A stretch of 64,000 bases of DNA from Desulfovibrio sp. GTDB taxonomy: Bacteria > Desulfobacterota > Desulfovibrionia > Desulfovibrionales > Desulfovibrionaceae. Of the stretch, positions 8,084-15,662 are shown piece after piece. The notes under the pieces were generated by a model. That model did not search any database and was not told the origin of the DNA. It worked only from the letters and a program-made list of their open reading frames with translations. Both the position numbers and the translations under genes were made by a program. Where the stretch lies: assembly GCF_034006445.1 (NCBI RefSeq), contig NZ_JAVESS010000001.1, forward strand, positions 1 through 64,000, read 5' to 3'. Positions within the stretch are counted from its first letter, which is position 1, and every line of letters starts with the position of its first letter.

Positions 8084-8797
8084 ATGACAGGAGTTTTGTA
8101 CGGCGTGGGCGTCGGGCCAGGCGCTTCGGACCTGCTGACGCTGCGGGCGGTGAATGCCCTTGGCAAGGTGGACGTGATTCTGGCGGCGGCTTCGCCCAAA
8201 AATGACTATTCCGCCGCGCTGGAAACCGCCCGGCCACACTTGCGGGCCGACGCGCGCATGCTGCGTCTGGAATTTCCCATGACGCGGGACCGCGCCGTGC
8301 TGCGCGATGCCTGGCGCGTGGCCGCCGAAAAAACGCAGCAAGTCCTGGAAGGCGGCGAAAACGCGGCCTTTCTGACCATTGGCGATCCCCTTGTCTACAG
8401 CACCTTTGGCTATCTCATGCAGACACTCAGGGAGCGCGCGCCGCACCTGCCCATTGAGATCATCCCCGGCATTACCTCCATTCAGGCGGCAGCCGCGCGC
8501 GCGGGCGTCATTTTGTGCGAGAACGGCGAAACCCTGCGCATCATTCCCGGCATCAACAGCCGCGACGAGCTTGAAAAAGCCCTTGATGGGGCTGATACCG
8601 CCGTTATCCTCAAGGCGTACCGCAACCTTCCGGCCATTGCGGACGCCCTGCGCGCCACAGGAAGGCTGGACTCCTGTATTCTGGCCAGCCATGTGGAGCA
8701 GCCCGCCGAAAATCTGCGCCACGGGCTGGACCCGGAACAAGGCACCCCGCCCTATATGTCGCTGATCATCAGCAGAAAACCCGTGAGCAACGACTAG
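8084..8797 (+). CDS. cobI: Precorrin-2 C20-methyltransferase
   Basis: 237 residues of the tetrapyrrole methylase fold: N-terminal VGVGPGASDLLTLRAV (SAM-binding loop 1), the GDPLVYSTF motif near residue 104 and PGITSIQAAAARA near 129. This combination is typical of CobI/CbiL, which methylates C20 of (cobalt-)precorrin-2 in the corrin pathway. It sits at the end of the riboswitch-controlled importer operon, 66 bases after the binding-protein gene. Whether the cobalt-containing form is the substrate (CbiL) cannot be read from the sequence, although an anaerobe would use it. Confidence 0.92.
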   Translation: MTGVLYGVGVGPGASDLLTLRAVNALGKVDVILAAASPKNDYSAALETARPHLRADARMLRLEFPMTRDRAVLRDAWRVAAEKTQQVLEGGENAAFLTIGDPLVYSTFGYLMQTLRERAPHLPIEIIPGITSIQAAAARAGVILCENGETLRIIPGINSRDELEKALDGADTAVILKAYRNLPAIADALRATGRLDSCILASHVEQPAENLRHGLDPEQGTPPYMSLIISRKPVSND

Positions 8798-8838
8798 AAC
8801 AAGTTCACTTTGAAATGCTTTGCGGGTGGGAAGTGTTT

Positions 8839-8893
8839 TGTGGGGGAGGGACCCTTTTGAAAAAGGGTATCCTCCCCCACGCCCCCACCCCCT
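8839..8893 (+). terminator. G/C-rich hairpin repeat (family C) behind cobI
   Basis: GTGGGGGAGG...CCTCCCCCAC encloses a second inverted repeat, ACCCTTTTGAAAAAGGGT, and is followed by GCCCCCACCCCCT. A near-identical copy lies at 48897-48952 in the opposite orientation, downstream of the hydrogenase protease gene. Both are just 3' of genes, so a terminator or 3'-end stabiliser role is likely, though no T run follows. Confidence 0.6.
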
Positions 8894-8895
8894 AG

Positions 8896-9022
8896 GGGAA
8901 CGCTGATTTATTCCGCTTGGCGACGTTGCTTCACTTTTTTTGAAACAGTCGAGGACGGAAGAGTCCACTCCTGCTTCAAAAAAAGCTCGCGCCTTGCCAA
9001 ACGAAATAACTGCGCGTTCCCT
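8896..9022 (+). mobile_element. MITE-like palindromic element, family A copy 1 (truncated)
   Basis: About 126 bases forming a long imperfect palindrome: ends GGGAACGC/GCGTTCCC, inner arms CTTTTTTTGAAACAG/CTGCTTCAAAAAAAG, centre GGACGGAAGAGTCC. It matches four other copies in this window, but the outer segment with AGAGGCTCTTTAATCAGTG present in the complete copies is missing. No flanking duplication is visible. Confidence 0.8.
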
Positions 9023-9201
9023 TGGGCGAAACAGCATCATATAAAACGAAAGCCAGCAATTCCCCTATGATCGGGAACTGCTGGCTTTTGTCGTTGTGTC
9101 TGTGGCTGGTTTGCGCACACGGCATTATGAGCGGCGCAGCCGAATGCGCATCATCCGTGAGCGGCATAGATAGTGCGCATAAAGCGCGGGGATCCTCGCC
9201 A

Positions 9202-10206
9202 TCAGCAAATGCGCGGCAATTGCGCCCCTTCAAGCATGCCCAGCAGGCGGCGGCCGCCGATGCGGGTTTGCAGGCTCACCTGCGCCTTGCCCTCCGTGAC
9301 CGTGCCCACGCGCGCAGCCTCCTTGCCATAGGGCGAGCGGCGCATGGCCTCAAGCGCGGCATCGGCCCTGTCCTCGGGCACGATGCAGATGCATTTGCCC
9401 TCATTGGCCAGATACAGGGGGTCCAGCCCCAAAAACGAACAGCCGTTCCGCACGGCCTCGTGCACGGGAATGGCCGTTTCGTCCAGAAGAATGCCCATTT
9501 GCGACTGTTCGGCAATCTCGTTCAGCGTGGTGGCAAGACCGCCGCGCGTGGGATCGCGCAGCACATGCACTTCACCGGCGGCTTCGAAAATGTCCGCGAT
9601 CATGTGGTTGAGGGGTGCGGAATCCGAAGCCACGTCCGTCAGAAACGACAGCCCTTCGCGGCTGCCCATCACCGTGAGGCCGTGATCGCCCATGGCTCCG
9701 CTCACCAGCACCGCGTCACCGGGGCGCGCGCTGTGTCCTGACGGGGCAGGATTGGCGAAAACTTCGCCTATGCCAGTGGTATTGATAAATATTTTGTCGC
9801 AGGCCCCCCTGGGGACAACCTTGGTGTCACCAGTGACGATGAGCACCCCGGCTTCGCGGGCCGCAGCCGCCATGTCGGCGGTGACGCGCTCGAGCGTTTC
9901 CAGCGCAAGGCCTTCTTCAAGGATGAAGGCGCAACTGAGGTAGCGGGGGCGAGCGCCCAGCATGGCCACGTCATTGACGGTGCCGTGCACGGCCAGGCTG
10001 CCGATGCTGCCGCCGGGAAAAAACAGGGGCGTCACGGTGTAGGAGTCTGTGCTCATGGCCAGAGGGCCGCGAATGTCGGTCAGCAGGGCCGCGTCATCCA
10101 TGCGCTCCAGCAAAGGATTGGCGAAGTGGCGGAAAAAGCACTGGGACACAAGACGCTGCGAGGCGCGGCCACCGCTGCCCGCATCCAGAAGAAGACAGTC
10201 TTCCAT
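9202..10206 (-). CDS. hypE: Hydrogenase expression/formation protein HypE
   Basis: 334 residues, normal for the family. An AIR-synthase-like ATP-binding N-terminal half (STDSYTVTPLFFPGGSIG, VHGTVNDVAMLGA, VTGDTKVVPRG) is followed by the C-terminal half (DPTRGGLATTLNEIAE), and the protein ends in PRIC, whose terminal cysteine (334) receives carbamoyl from HypF and is dehydrated to thiocyanate, the source of the CN ligands of [NiFe] hydrogenase. The ATG at 10206 shares its A with the hypD stop (TAATG). It works with HypD, encoded directly upstream. Confidence 0.96.
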   Translation of the reverse strand: MEDCLLLDAGSGGRASQRLVSQCFFRHFANPLLERMDDAALLTDIRGPLAMSTDSYTVTPLFFPGGSIGSLAVHGTVNDVAMLGARPRYLSCAFILEEGLALETLERVTADMAAAAREAGVLIVTGDTKVVPRGACDKIFINTTGIGEVFANPAPSGHSARPGDAVLVSGAMGDHGLTVMGSREGLSFLTDVASDSAPLNHMIADIFEAAGEVHVLRDPTRGGLATTLNEIAEQSQMGILLDETAIPVHEAVRNGCSFLGLDPLYLANEGKCICIVPEDRADAALEAMRRSPYGKEAARVGTVTEGKAQVSLQTRIGGRRLLGMLEGAQLPRIC

Positions 10207-11297
10207 TATCTCTCCGAATATTTGAAGTAGGCGGCGCAGCTGCCCTCGGTCGACACCATGCACGGCCCCACGGGCGTGGCAGGGGTACACTTTTTGCCAA
10301 ACAGGGGACAGTCCGGCGGCGCCATGCGGCCCTTGAGCACGTCCCCGCAACGACAGCCGGGCAGGGGAGGCACATCGGGCAGTTTGAGATCAAGGCGCAC
10401 CATGGCGTCCAGATCCTGGTATTCCGGCCGCAGGGTGAGGCCGCTCATCGGAATGCTGCCAATGCCGCGCCACAGGGCGTCCGCAGGGGTGAAAAACTGA
10501 TCCAGCAGCGCGCGGGCGCGAGGATTGCCCTCATTGCCCACAGCCCGGGGATAGGCATTGACCACGGCCGGGGCATTGTCGCGTATCTGTTCGGCCATCA
10601 TGCACAGGGCAAGAAGGATGTCGGCGGGTTGAAAGCCGCCCACCACACCGGGCACACGGTATTTATCCGCAAGAAAGGCGTAAGGCTCCAGCCCAAGGAT
10701 GGTGGACACGTGCCCCGGCAGCAAAAAAGCCTCCACAGCGCACTGGCTGTCGTCCAGCAGGGCGCGCAGCGCCGGGGGAACCAGTTTGTGCAGGGAAAGT
10801 ACGCAGAAATTTTCAAGCTTGCGCTGGCGGGCCGTCAGCAGGGTGGCGGCCACGGTGGGGGCCGTGGTCTCAAAGCCTATGCCCAGAAAAACCACGGTGT
10901 CGCCGGGGTTTTGCTCCGCCAGGGTCAGGGCGTCCAGGGGTGAATAGATGATCTCCACGCGCGCGCCCTGGGCCTGTGCGTGCTTGAGGCTGCGTCCGCC
11001 GGGGCCGGGAACGCGCAAAAGATCCCCAAAAGTGGCGATAATGACCCTGTCGCGCTCAGCCAGATCAAGAAAGGCGGCCACTTCAGCGTCATGCGTGACA
11101 CAGACGGGACAGCCCGGCCCGGAAAGATGGGCCACCGTGTCGGGGAGCAGAGAGCGCAGGCCGCTCTGAAAAATGGATACCGTATGGGTGCCGCACACTT
11201 CCATAAAGCGCATGGAGCGCCCGTCCAACGCACGGTTGAGGCGGTCCAGCAGGCCGCGGCAGAGCTGGGGATCCTGAAAGGCTTGTTCCAGTTGCAT
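10206..11297 (-). CDS. hypD: Hydrogenase formation protein HypD
   Basis: 363 residues with the HypD landmarks: FMEVCGTHT near residue 32, SGPGCPVC, GFETTAP, LPGHVS, and the C-terminal Cys cluster (GCRCGDVLKG, CPLFGKKCTP, PVGPCMVSTEGSCAAY) that holds the [4Fe-4S] cluster. HypD is the scaffold on which Fe(CN)2CO is assembled together with HypC. AAGGG precedes the ATG. It is translationally coupled to hypE. hypC, usually adjacent, is not visible in this window. Confidence 0.96.
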   Translation of the reverse strand: MQLEQAFQDPQLCRGLLDRLNRALDGRSMRFMEVCGTHTVSIFQSGLRSLLPDTVAHLSGPGCPVCVTHDAEVAAFLDLAERDRVIIATFGDLLRVPGPGGRSLKHAQAQGARVEIIYSPLDALTLAEQNPGDTVVFLGIGFETTAPTVAATLLTARQRKLENFCVLSLHKLVPPALRALLDDSQCAVEAFLLPGHVSTILGLEPYAFLADKYRVPGVVGGFQPADILLALCMMAEQIRDNAPAVVNAYPRAVGNEGNPRARALLDQFFTPADALWRGIGSIPMSGLTLRPEYQDLDAMVRLDLKLPDVPPLPGCRCGDVLKGRMAPPDCPLFGKKCTPATPVGPCMVSTEGSCAAYFKYSER

Positions 11298-11325
11298 GAT
11301 GAACCCTTGGTGGCTGTGTACGTTA

Positions 11326-11476
11326 GGGAAACGCTGATGTATTCCGTTTGGCGGCGTAGCTCAACTTTTTTTGAAACAGTCGAGGACGGAAGAGTCCACT
11401 TTTGCTTCAAAAAAAGTTCGCGCCTTGCCAGACGAAATAACTGCGCGTTTCCAGGAGGCTCTTTAAGCAGTGCTAC
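11326..11476 (+). mobile_element. MITE-like palindromic element, family A copy 2
   Basis: 151 bases beginning GGGAAACGCTGATG and ending AAGCAGTGCTAC, with the shared core TTTTTTTGAAACAG, GTCGAGGACGGAAGAG and CTTCAAAAAAAG. It is flanked by GTTA on both sides (11322-11325 and 11477-11480); the flanking direct repeat extends to TACGTTAGGGAAACGC because the right flank also begins like the element. It lies between hypD and argC. Confidence 0.85.
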
Positions 11477-11658
11477 GTTAGGGAAACGCATGACATTGAA
11501 ATTCGTGTTTTCCGGCAGGGAGAAGCCGTTGCGCAAGACGAGCCGTCGCCTCTGTCAGCCGCATAAGGCTTACTGCGGTGTGACAGAGTGCGGAATCCGT
11601 CTGGCGTACAACCTGTCTCCCTGCCGGAGTGCAAAAAATCCCTGTACCTGCACCTGCC

Positions 11659-12714
11659 TCAGGCCAGGGGAGCCAGCATGTCGAGGCCGGTGCCCACGGG
11701 CAGGCCGCACATGAGGTTGGCGTTGGCCAGGGCCTGCCCCGAAGCGCCACGGCACAGATTGTCGATGGCCGACAAAATGGTGAGCCTGCCCGTACGCGGG
11801 TCTACCACAAGACCAAGGTCGCAGAACATGCTGCCGCGCACAAAGCGGGTTTCTGGCAGTGAGCCCTTGGGCAGCACGCGTATCCAGGGGCTGTGCGCCC
11901 AGGTGCTCATGAAGGCCTCGCGCACCTGAGCCAGCGTGGTGGCAGGGTCTTTCAGCTTCGTATAGATGGTGGACAAAATGCCCCTGTTGAGCGGCAGGAT
12001 GTGGGTATTGAATGAGAGGCGCACCTCATGCCCGGCCAGCAGGGAAACTTCCTGCTCGATTTCCGGGGTATGCCTGTGGGTGGGCAGGCCATAGGCGCGG
12101 AAATTGTCCGACACCTCGCAAAAAAGCGTGCCGACGGCGGCTTTGCGCCCTGCGCCCGTGGCGCCGGATTTGGCGTCCACCACAATGTCGTCTGTATGCA
12201 CAAGGCCGTTCTTGATTGCCGCGTACAGGCCCAGAATCACCGAGGTCGGGTAACAACCGGGGTTGGCGATGAGGCTGGCGCGGGATATCTCGGCCGCATA
12301 CAGTTCGGGCAGGCCGTACACGGCCTTGTGCAGGATGTCCTTGTGGGTGTGTTCCTGCCTGTACCAGGCAGTATAGATTTCGGGATCGCGCAGGCGAAAG
12401 TCGGCCGAAAGATCCACAACCCTGGTTCCGGCCTTGATCAGCGGCGCGGCCATGCCCATGGCTGTGCCCGCAGGCACGGCAAGAAAGACCACGTCGCATT
12501 CTTTGGCGGCCAGTTCCGCATCAAAAACGCTTATGACAATGTCCGATCCGGGCATATGCTCCAGAAAAGGATAGTATTCGCCCAGGCGTTTGCCCGCCTC
12601 GGCCCGTGAGCAGGCCATGCTGAGGCGCATGCAAGGATGGCTCGCCAGAAGCCGCGCCAGTTCCATGCCCGCATATCCCGTAATGCCCACCAGACCCGCT
12701 TTGAATGTCTTCAT
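11659..12714 (-). CDS. argC: N-acetyl-gamma-glutamyl-phosphate reductase
   Basis: 351 residues. N-terminal NAD(P)-binding GITGYAGMELARLL, active-site NPGCYPT with the catalytic cysteine at 154, and the downstream histidine motif PTHRHTPEIEQE. It catalyses the third step of arginine (ornithine) synthesis, the NADPH-dependent reduction of N-acetylglutamyl phosphate. AAGGA lies upstream of the ATG. It is flanked on both sides by family A elements and has no other arginine gene next to it. Confidence 0.97.
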   Translation of the reverse strand: MKTFKAGLVGITGYAGMELARLLASHPCMRLSMACSRAEAGKRLGEYYPFLEHMPGSDIVISVFDAELAAKECDVVFLAVPAGTAMGMAAPLIKAGTRVVDLSADFRLRDPEIYTAWYRQEHTHKDILHKAVYGLPELYAAEISRASLIANPGCYPTSVILGLYAAIKNGLVHTDDIVVDAKSGATGAGRKAAVGTLFCEVSDNFRAYGLPTHRHTPEIEQEVSLLAGHEVRLSFNTHILPLNRGILSTIYTKLKDPATTLAQVREAFMSTWAHSPWIRVLPKGSLPETRFVRGSMFCDLGLVVDPRTGRLTILSAIDNLCRGASGQALANANLMCGLPVGTGLDMLAPLA

Positions 12715-12729
12715 GCCCAGTCCTTATAA

Positions 12730-12880
12730 GAAAACACTGATTAAAGAGCCTTTTGGAAACGCGCAGTTGTTTCGTTTGACACGGCGCGATCTTTTTTTGA
12801 AGCAGGAGTGGACTCTTCCGTCCTCGACTGTTTCAAAAAAAGTGGAGCAAGTCCGTCAAACGGAATACATCAGCGTTTCC
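12730..12880 (-). mobile_element. MITE-like palindromic element, family A copy 3
   Basis: 151 bases in the orientation opposite to copies 1, 2 and 5: GAAAACACTGATTAAAGAGCC at the left, CAGCGTTTCC at the right. ATAA stands directly on both sides (12726-12729 and 12881-12884), as expected for a 4-bp target duplication. The centre reads GGACTCTTCCGTCC in keeping with the arm orientation. Confidence 0.85.
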
Positions 12881-12995
12881 ATAACACGCCGCAAAGGCAT
12901 CTGAAAAAGTACATAGAACGCCAGCCGCACTGGGCAGGCGCGCCCCGTGGTCATAGCACCGCTACCGCAAACGCCGGAAGGCGCTCAAGCGGGCG

Positions 12996-13319
12996 TTACG
13001 CGGGCTTTCGCTCTTTGCCGGACAGGCATTCGCAATTGGGCCCGCACTTTATGACAAATTTCAGGCGCAGCTCGTAGAGTATGCCTTCAAGCAGCTTTCG
13101 TTCCTGGTCGTCAAGGTTGTTCTGCGTTTTGTCGTGCAGCATCTCAAGCACGTCGATGCTGTGCTTGGCCAGGGGCAGATCGACCTCCGTGGCTCCGGTG
13201 TCAGGGCTGGGAACTTCACCCAGGTGCACCAGCGCTGATGAGGCCAGCGAAAGAATAAAGGTAGAAAACGTCACTTCAGGCATGGGCCCGGATGAGCATC
13301 CACAGGGTTTCTGGCTCAT
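12996..13319 (-). CDS. DUF1844-domain protein
   Basis: 107 residues. The central part (FSTFILSLASSALVHLGE, then LPLAKHSIDVLEML and LDDQERKLLEGILYELRLKF) matches the DUF1844 family, small proteins of unknown function common in deltaproteobacteria. Cysteine clusters at both ends (CGCSSG near the N terminus; CGPNCEC near the C terminus) could bind metal. A GAGG ribosome site precedes the ATG. Neighbours are argC and the aminotransferase on the same strand, but repeats separate them, so an operon is doubtful. Confidence 0.85.
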   Translation of the reverse strand: MSQKPCGCSSGPMPEVTFSTFILSLASSALVHLGEVPSPDTGATEVDLPLAKHSIDVLEMLHDKTQNNLDDQERKLLEGILYELRLKFVIKCGPNCECLSGKERKPA

Positions 13320-13556
13320 GGTGACCTCGTGGCGCGCTGCGCCCGGCTTGGCAGGCGCGGCAAGTAGCGCCGTGGTACTCGGTTGGGGGCAAATTCCAGG
13401 GCGATTTCACTTTGAAACGGCTCTGGCGGCATGCGCGTACGCGCGCCGTGGCGGCGATGACGCGGGTTTCCGCGCTGACAGCGCCTCACGGCGTACCGCA
13501 CCTTCTATACCTGTACATACATCTGAGAATGCGCATTCTCAAGGGTAATCTGTTCC

Positions 13557-13703
13557 AGAGCATTTTAACTTTGAAAAAAGGTAAATGCTCTAACGCTGCA
13601 CGAATGTGCAGCGCGCCACAATGTGGCGTGGTTTCAGCCGAAAATCGCATTTTTTGGCTGAATGAAACCTTTGAAATATGAAGCATTTCAAAGGTAATCT
13701 GCC
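13557..13703 (+). repeat. Hairpin-array repeat, family B
   Basis: Five hairpins follow in order: AGAGCAT...ATGCTCT, GCTGCACGAATGTGCAGC, GCCACAATGTGGC, TTCAGCC...GGCTGAA around AAAATCGCATTTTTT, and CTTTGAAATATGAAGCATTTCAAAG, followed by GTAATCTGCC. The same order with compensatory changes recurs at 22806-22953 and 53563-53713. Directly upstream (13526-13550) is an additional GAGAATGCGCATTCTC hairpin with the same AAGGGTAATCTG tail, probably the remnant of another copy. Confidence 0.8.
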
Positions 13704-13707
13704 CTGG

Positions 13708-13857
13708 GGAGGCACTGAATAAAAAGCCTTCTGGAAACGCGCTGGTATTTCCTTTGGCAAGGCGCGATCTTTTTTTGAAACAGTCGGGGACGGAAAAGTC
13801 CACTCCTGTTTCAAAAAAAGTGAAGCAAGTCCGCCAAGGGAAATAAATCAGCGTTCC
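13708..13857 (-). mobile_element. MITE-like palindromic element, family A copy 4, centre inverted
   Basis: About 150 bases whose arms are in the orientation of copy 3 (left CACTGAATAAAAAGCC, right AATAAATCAGCGTTCCC), but whose central segment, GAAACAGTCGGGGACGGAAA onward, reads in the orientation of copies 1, 2 and 5. Flanks are CTGG on the left and CTAG on the right, a near-match to a 4-bp duplication. Confidence 0.8.
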
Positions 13858-14009
13858 CTAGACAGTGTAGGCACGAGATGAATTTTCAGTCATATCAAGG
13901 AGAACAAGCCTTTTATGTATGGAGCGTACTCTGATGGTACTCGACCGGAATAAAAGGCGAAGTTCGACGGAGAGATGCCTGAAAAGGCGCTCGTGACGAC
14001 ACTGTCTAG
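13858..14009. repeat. 152-bp element with 20-bp terminal inverted repeats
   Basis: CTAGACAGTGTAGGCACGAG (13858-13877) is matched at 18 of 20 positions by the complement of 13990-14009. The interior is also palindromic in part: TTTTCAG with CTGAAAA and CCTTTTAT with ATAAAAGG. It abuts family A copy 4, and the stop codon of the aminotransferase gene lies within its right terminal repeat. It may act as a large 3' hairpin for that gene or be a separate mobile element. Confidence 0.65.
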
Positions 14010-15193
14010 CTGTTGTACACCAGGGACAAGGGCTCGCCCGGTTCTCCCGCCAGCGCGGCCCTGTATGCGGCCAGCCCCTGTTCCAGATAGTCGCGCGAGC
14101 CGCAGTACCCGCCCACGGCGCACAGGCAGTCGTTGAGGGCATAAATTCCCGCCACCACATCGGCCCAGTCCACCCAGCCCATATGCCCGACGCGGGCCAT
14201 ACGCCCCTTGAAGTGATCCTGCCCGCCAGCCATGGACACGCCGTGCTTTTCCTGCGCCATGCGCAGAACCTCGACGCCGTCGACGCCGTCGGGCAGCAGC
14301 ACGCTGGTAATGCCCCAGGCAAAGTGTTCCTTGGCAAAAAGTTCCAGACCCATGGCCGTAAGGCTGGCGCGGGTCAGCATGGTCAGCGCCCACTGCTTGG
14401 CGTACAGGGCCTTGAGGCCGTTTTCCAGCAGCATGTCCAGGCTTTCCTTGAGCCCAAGGATAAGCCCCACGGGCGAGGTAAAGAGGGTCTGCCCTTTGTG
14501 GACGTATTCCCGCTCTTTTATCAGATTGAAGTAAAAGCAGCCCGGAGTCAGCTTTTCAGCGCAGGCCCAGGCCCGCTCGGACAGGGCAAGCAGGGCCAGG
14601 CCGGGTGGCAGCATGAGGCCTTTTTGCGAACCCGTGAGCAGGCAGTCCACGCCCCATTCATCCATGGGGCAGGGGGAAAGGCCCACCGCAGAGATGCCGT
14701 CCACCAGCAGCAGGGCCTGGCTGTCGCGCGTGATGCGGGCCACTTCTTCCACCGGGTGCAAAACGCCCGTGGACGTTTCGGAAAGCTGTATGAGCACGCC
14801 TGCAATGGACGGATCGGCGTTAAGGGCGGCTTGCACGGCCTCAGCCGTGACCACCTCGCCCCAGGGCACGATGATGGATTGTACCTCAAGGCCGTGCGAA
14901 ATGGCGATTTCGCGCCAGCGCTGACCAAATTTGCCGCCTTCGACCACCAGAACCTTCTGGCCGGGGGCAAAAAGGTTGTACACGGCGGCCGTCATGGCTC
15001 CCGTGCCGGAACAGGACAGGGGCAGCACCGTGCTGGTGGTGCCGAAAAGCGTCTTGAGGCCGACCTGCACCTGCGCCATGATTTCTTTGAATTCACCCTT
15101 GCGGTGGTGGATCATATCCCTGGCCAGAACAAGGCGCACGCGCTCCGGCAGAGGCGTGGGGCCGGGGGTGAGCAGGCGAAACTTGTTGAGCAT
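14006..15193 (-). CDS. Class V aminotransferase, alanine/serine-glyoxylate aminotransferase family
   Basis: 395 residues of the PLP fold-type I, class V group. Visible landmarks are LTPGPTPLPERV at the start, SCSGTGAM near 60-66, LLVDGISAVG with the PLP-binding Asp 165, and TGSQKGLMLPPG with the Schiff-base lysine 191. Family members transfer the amino group from alanine or serine to glyoxylate, or act on phosphonate or isoserine compounds; the substrate cannot be fixed from sequence. GAGGAAC precedes the ATG. The stop codon sits in the terminal repeat of the element at 13858-14009. Confidence 0.88.
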   Translation of the reverse strand: MLNKFRLLTPGPTPLPERVRLVLARDMIHHRKGEFKEIMAQVQVGLKTLFGTTSTVLPLSCSGTGAMTAAVYNLFAPGQKVLVVEGGKFGQRWREIAISHGLEVQSIIVPWGEVVTAEAVQAALNADPSIAGVLIQLSETSTGVLHPVEEVARITRDSQALLLVDGISAVGLSPCPMDEWGVDCLLTGSQKGLMLPPGLALLALSERAWACAEKLTPGCFYFNLIKEREYVHKGQTLFTSPVGLILGLKESLDMLLENGLKALYAKQWALTMLTRASLTAMGLELFAKEHFAWGITSVLLPDGVDGVEVLRMAQEKHGVSMAGGQDHFKGRMARVGHMGWVDWADVVAGIYALNDCLCAVGGYCGSRDYLEQGLAAYRAALAGEPGEPLSLVYNS

Positions 15194-15662
15194 GTGGCTG
15201 TTCCTCGTGGTTTACGCGCCGTATGATGCGTGTTCCTGTTGCGCCGTAGATATACGGTTGCCGTTCCGTCCGTCGGAGTGCGACAGCATGAAGTATTGCA
15301 GGTCAGCAGTTTGCGCCCGCGAGCCTCCGGCGTCAAGCCTTTGCGGCGTATGCGCAAGGCGGCCCGCCGTGTTTTTCGGTGGGCTTGCCGGGTTGCTGGC
15401 CAGGCCGTCGGCATGACCGCTGGCCAGGCCGCCAGTATGGTTGCTGCCCGTAGCCTGCCGGATTGCCTGGCAGGTTGCCAGCACGGGGACTGCCGGGTCG
15501 CAGCCGGGTCGCAGTCAGGTCGCAGCCAGGTCGCCAGTGTGGTAGCCGCCACCTGACCAGCCGGGTTGTCAGCCATGTCGCCAGCCGGACGCAGAGCGCG
15601 TCCGGAGCGCCTGCCCAGCTGTTTTGCCGTGTAACCGGGAGCCTCGTTACGCAAAACCTTTA
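15194..15662. other. Intergenic region with short GTCGCAG/GGTCGCCAG repeats
   Basis: No credible gene. From about 15430 to 15560 the sequence consists of variations on GCCGGGTCGCAG and CAGGTCGCCAG, a low-complexity tract. Open frames here lack ribosome sites and family resemblance. Confidence 0.6.

Noticed and set aside
8941..9000. Short peptides encoded by the family A elements
   Set aside because: The similar translated strings in several frames arise from the repeated DNA itself, not from coding selection.
6899..9040. 713-codon open frame on the minus strand
   Set aside because: Antisense to the binding-protein gene and cobI, and it runs into a repeat element; no motif.
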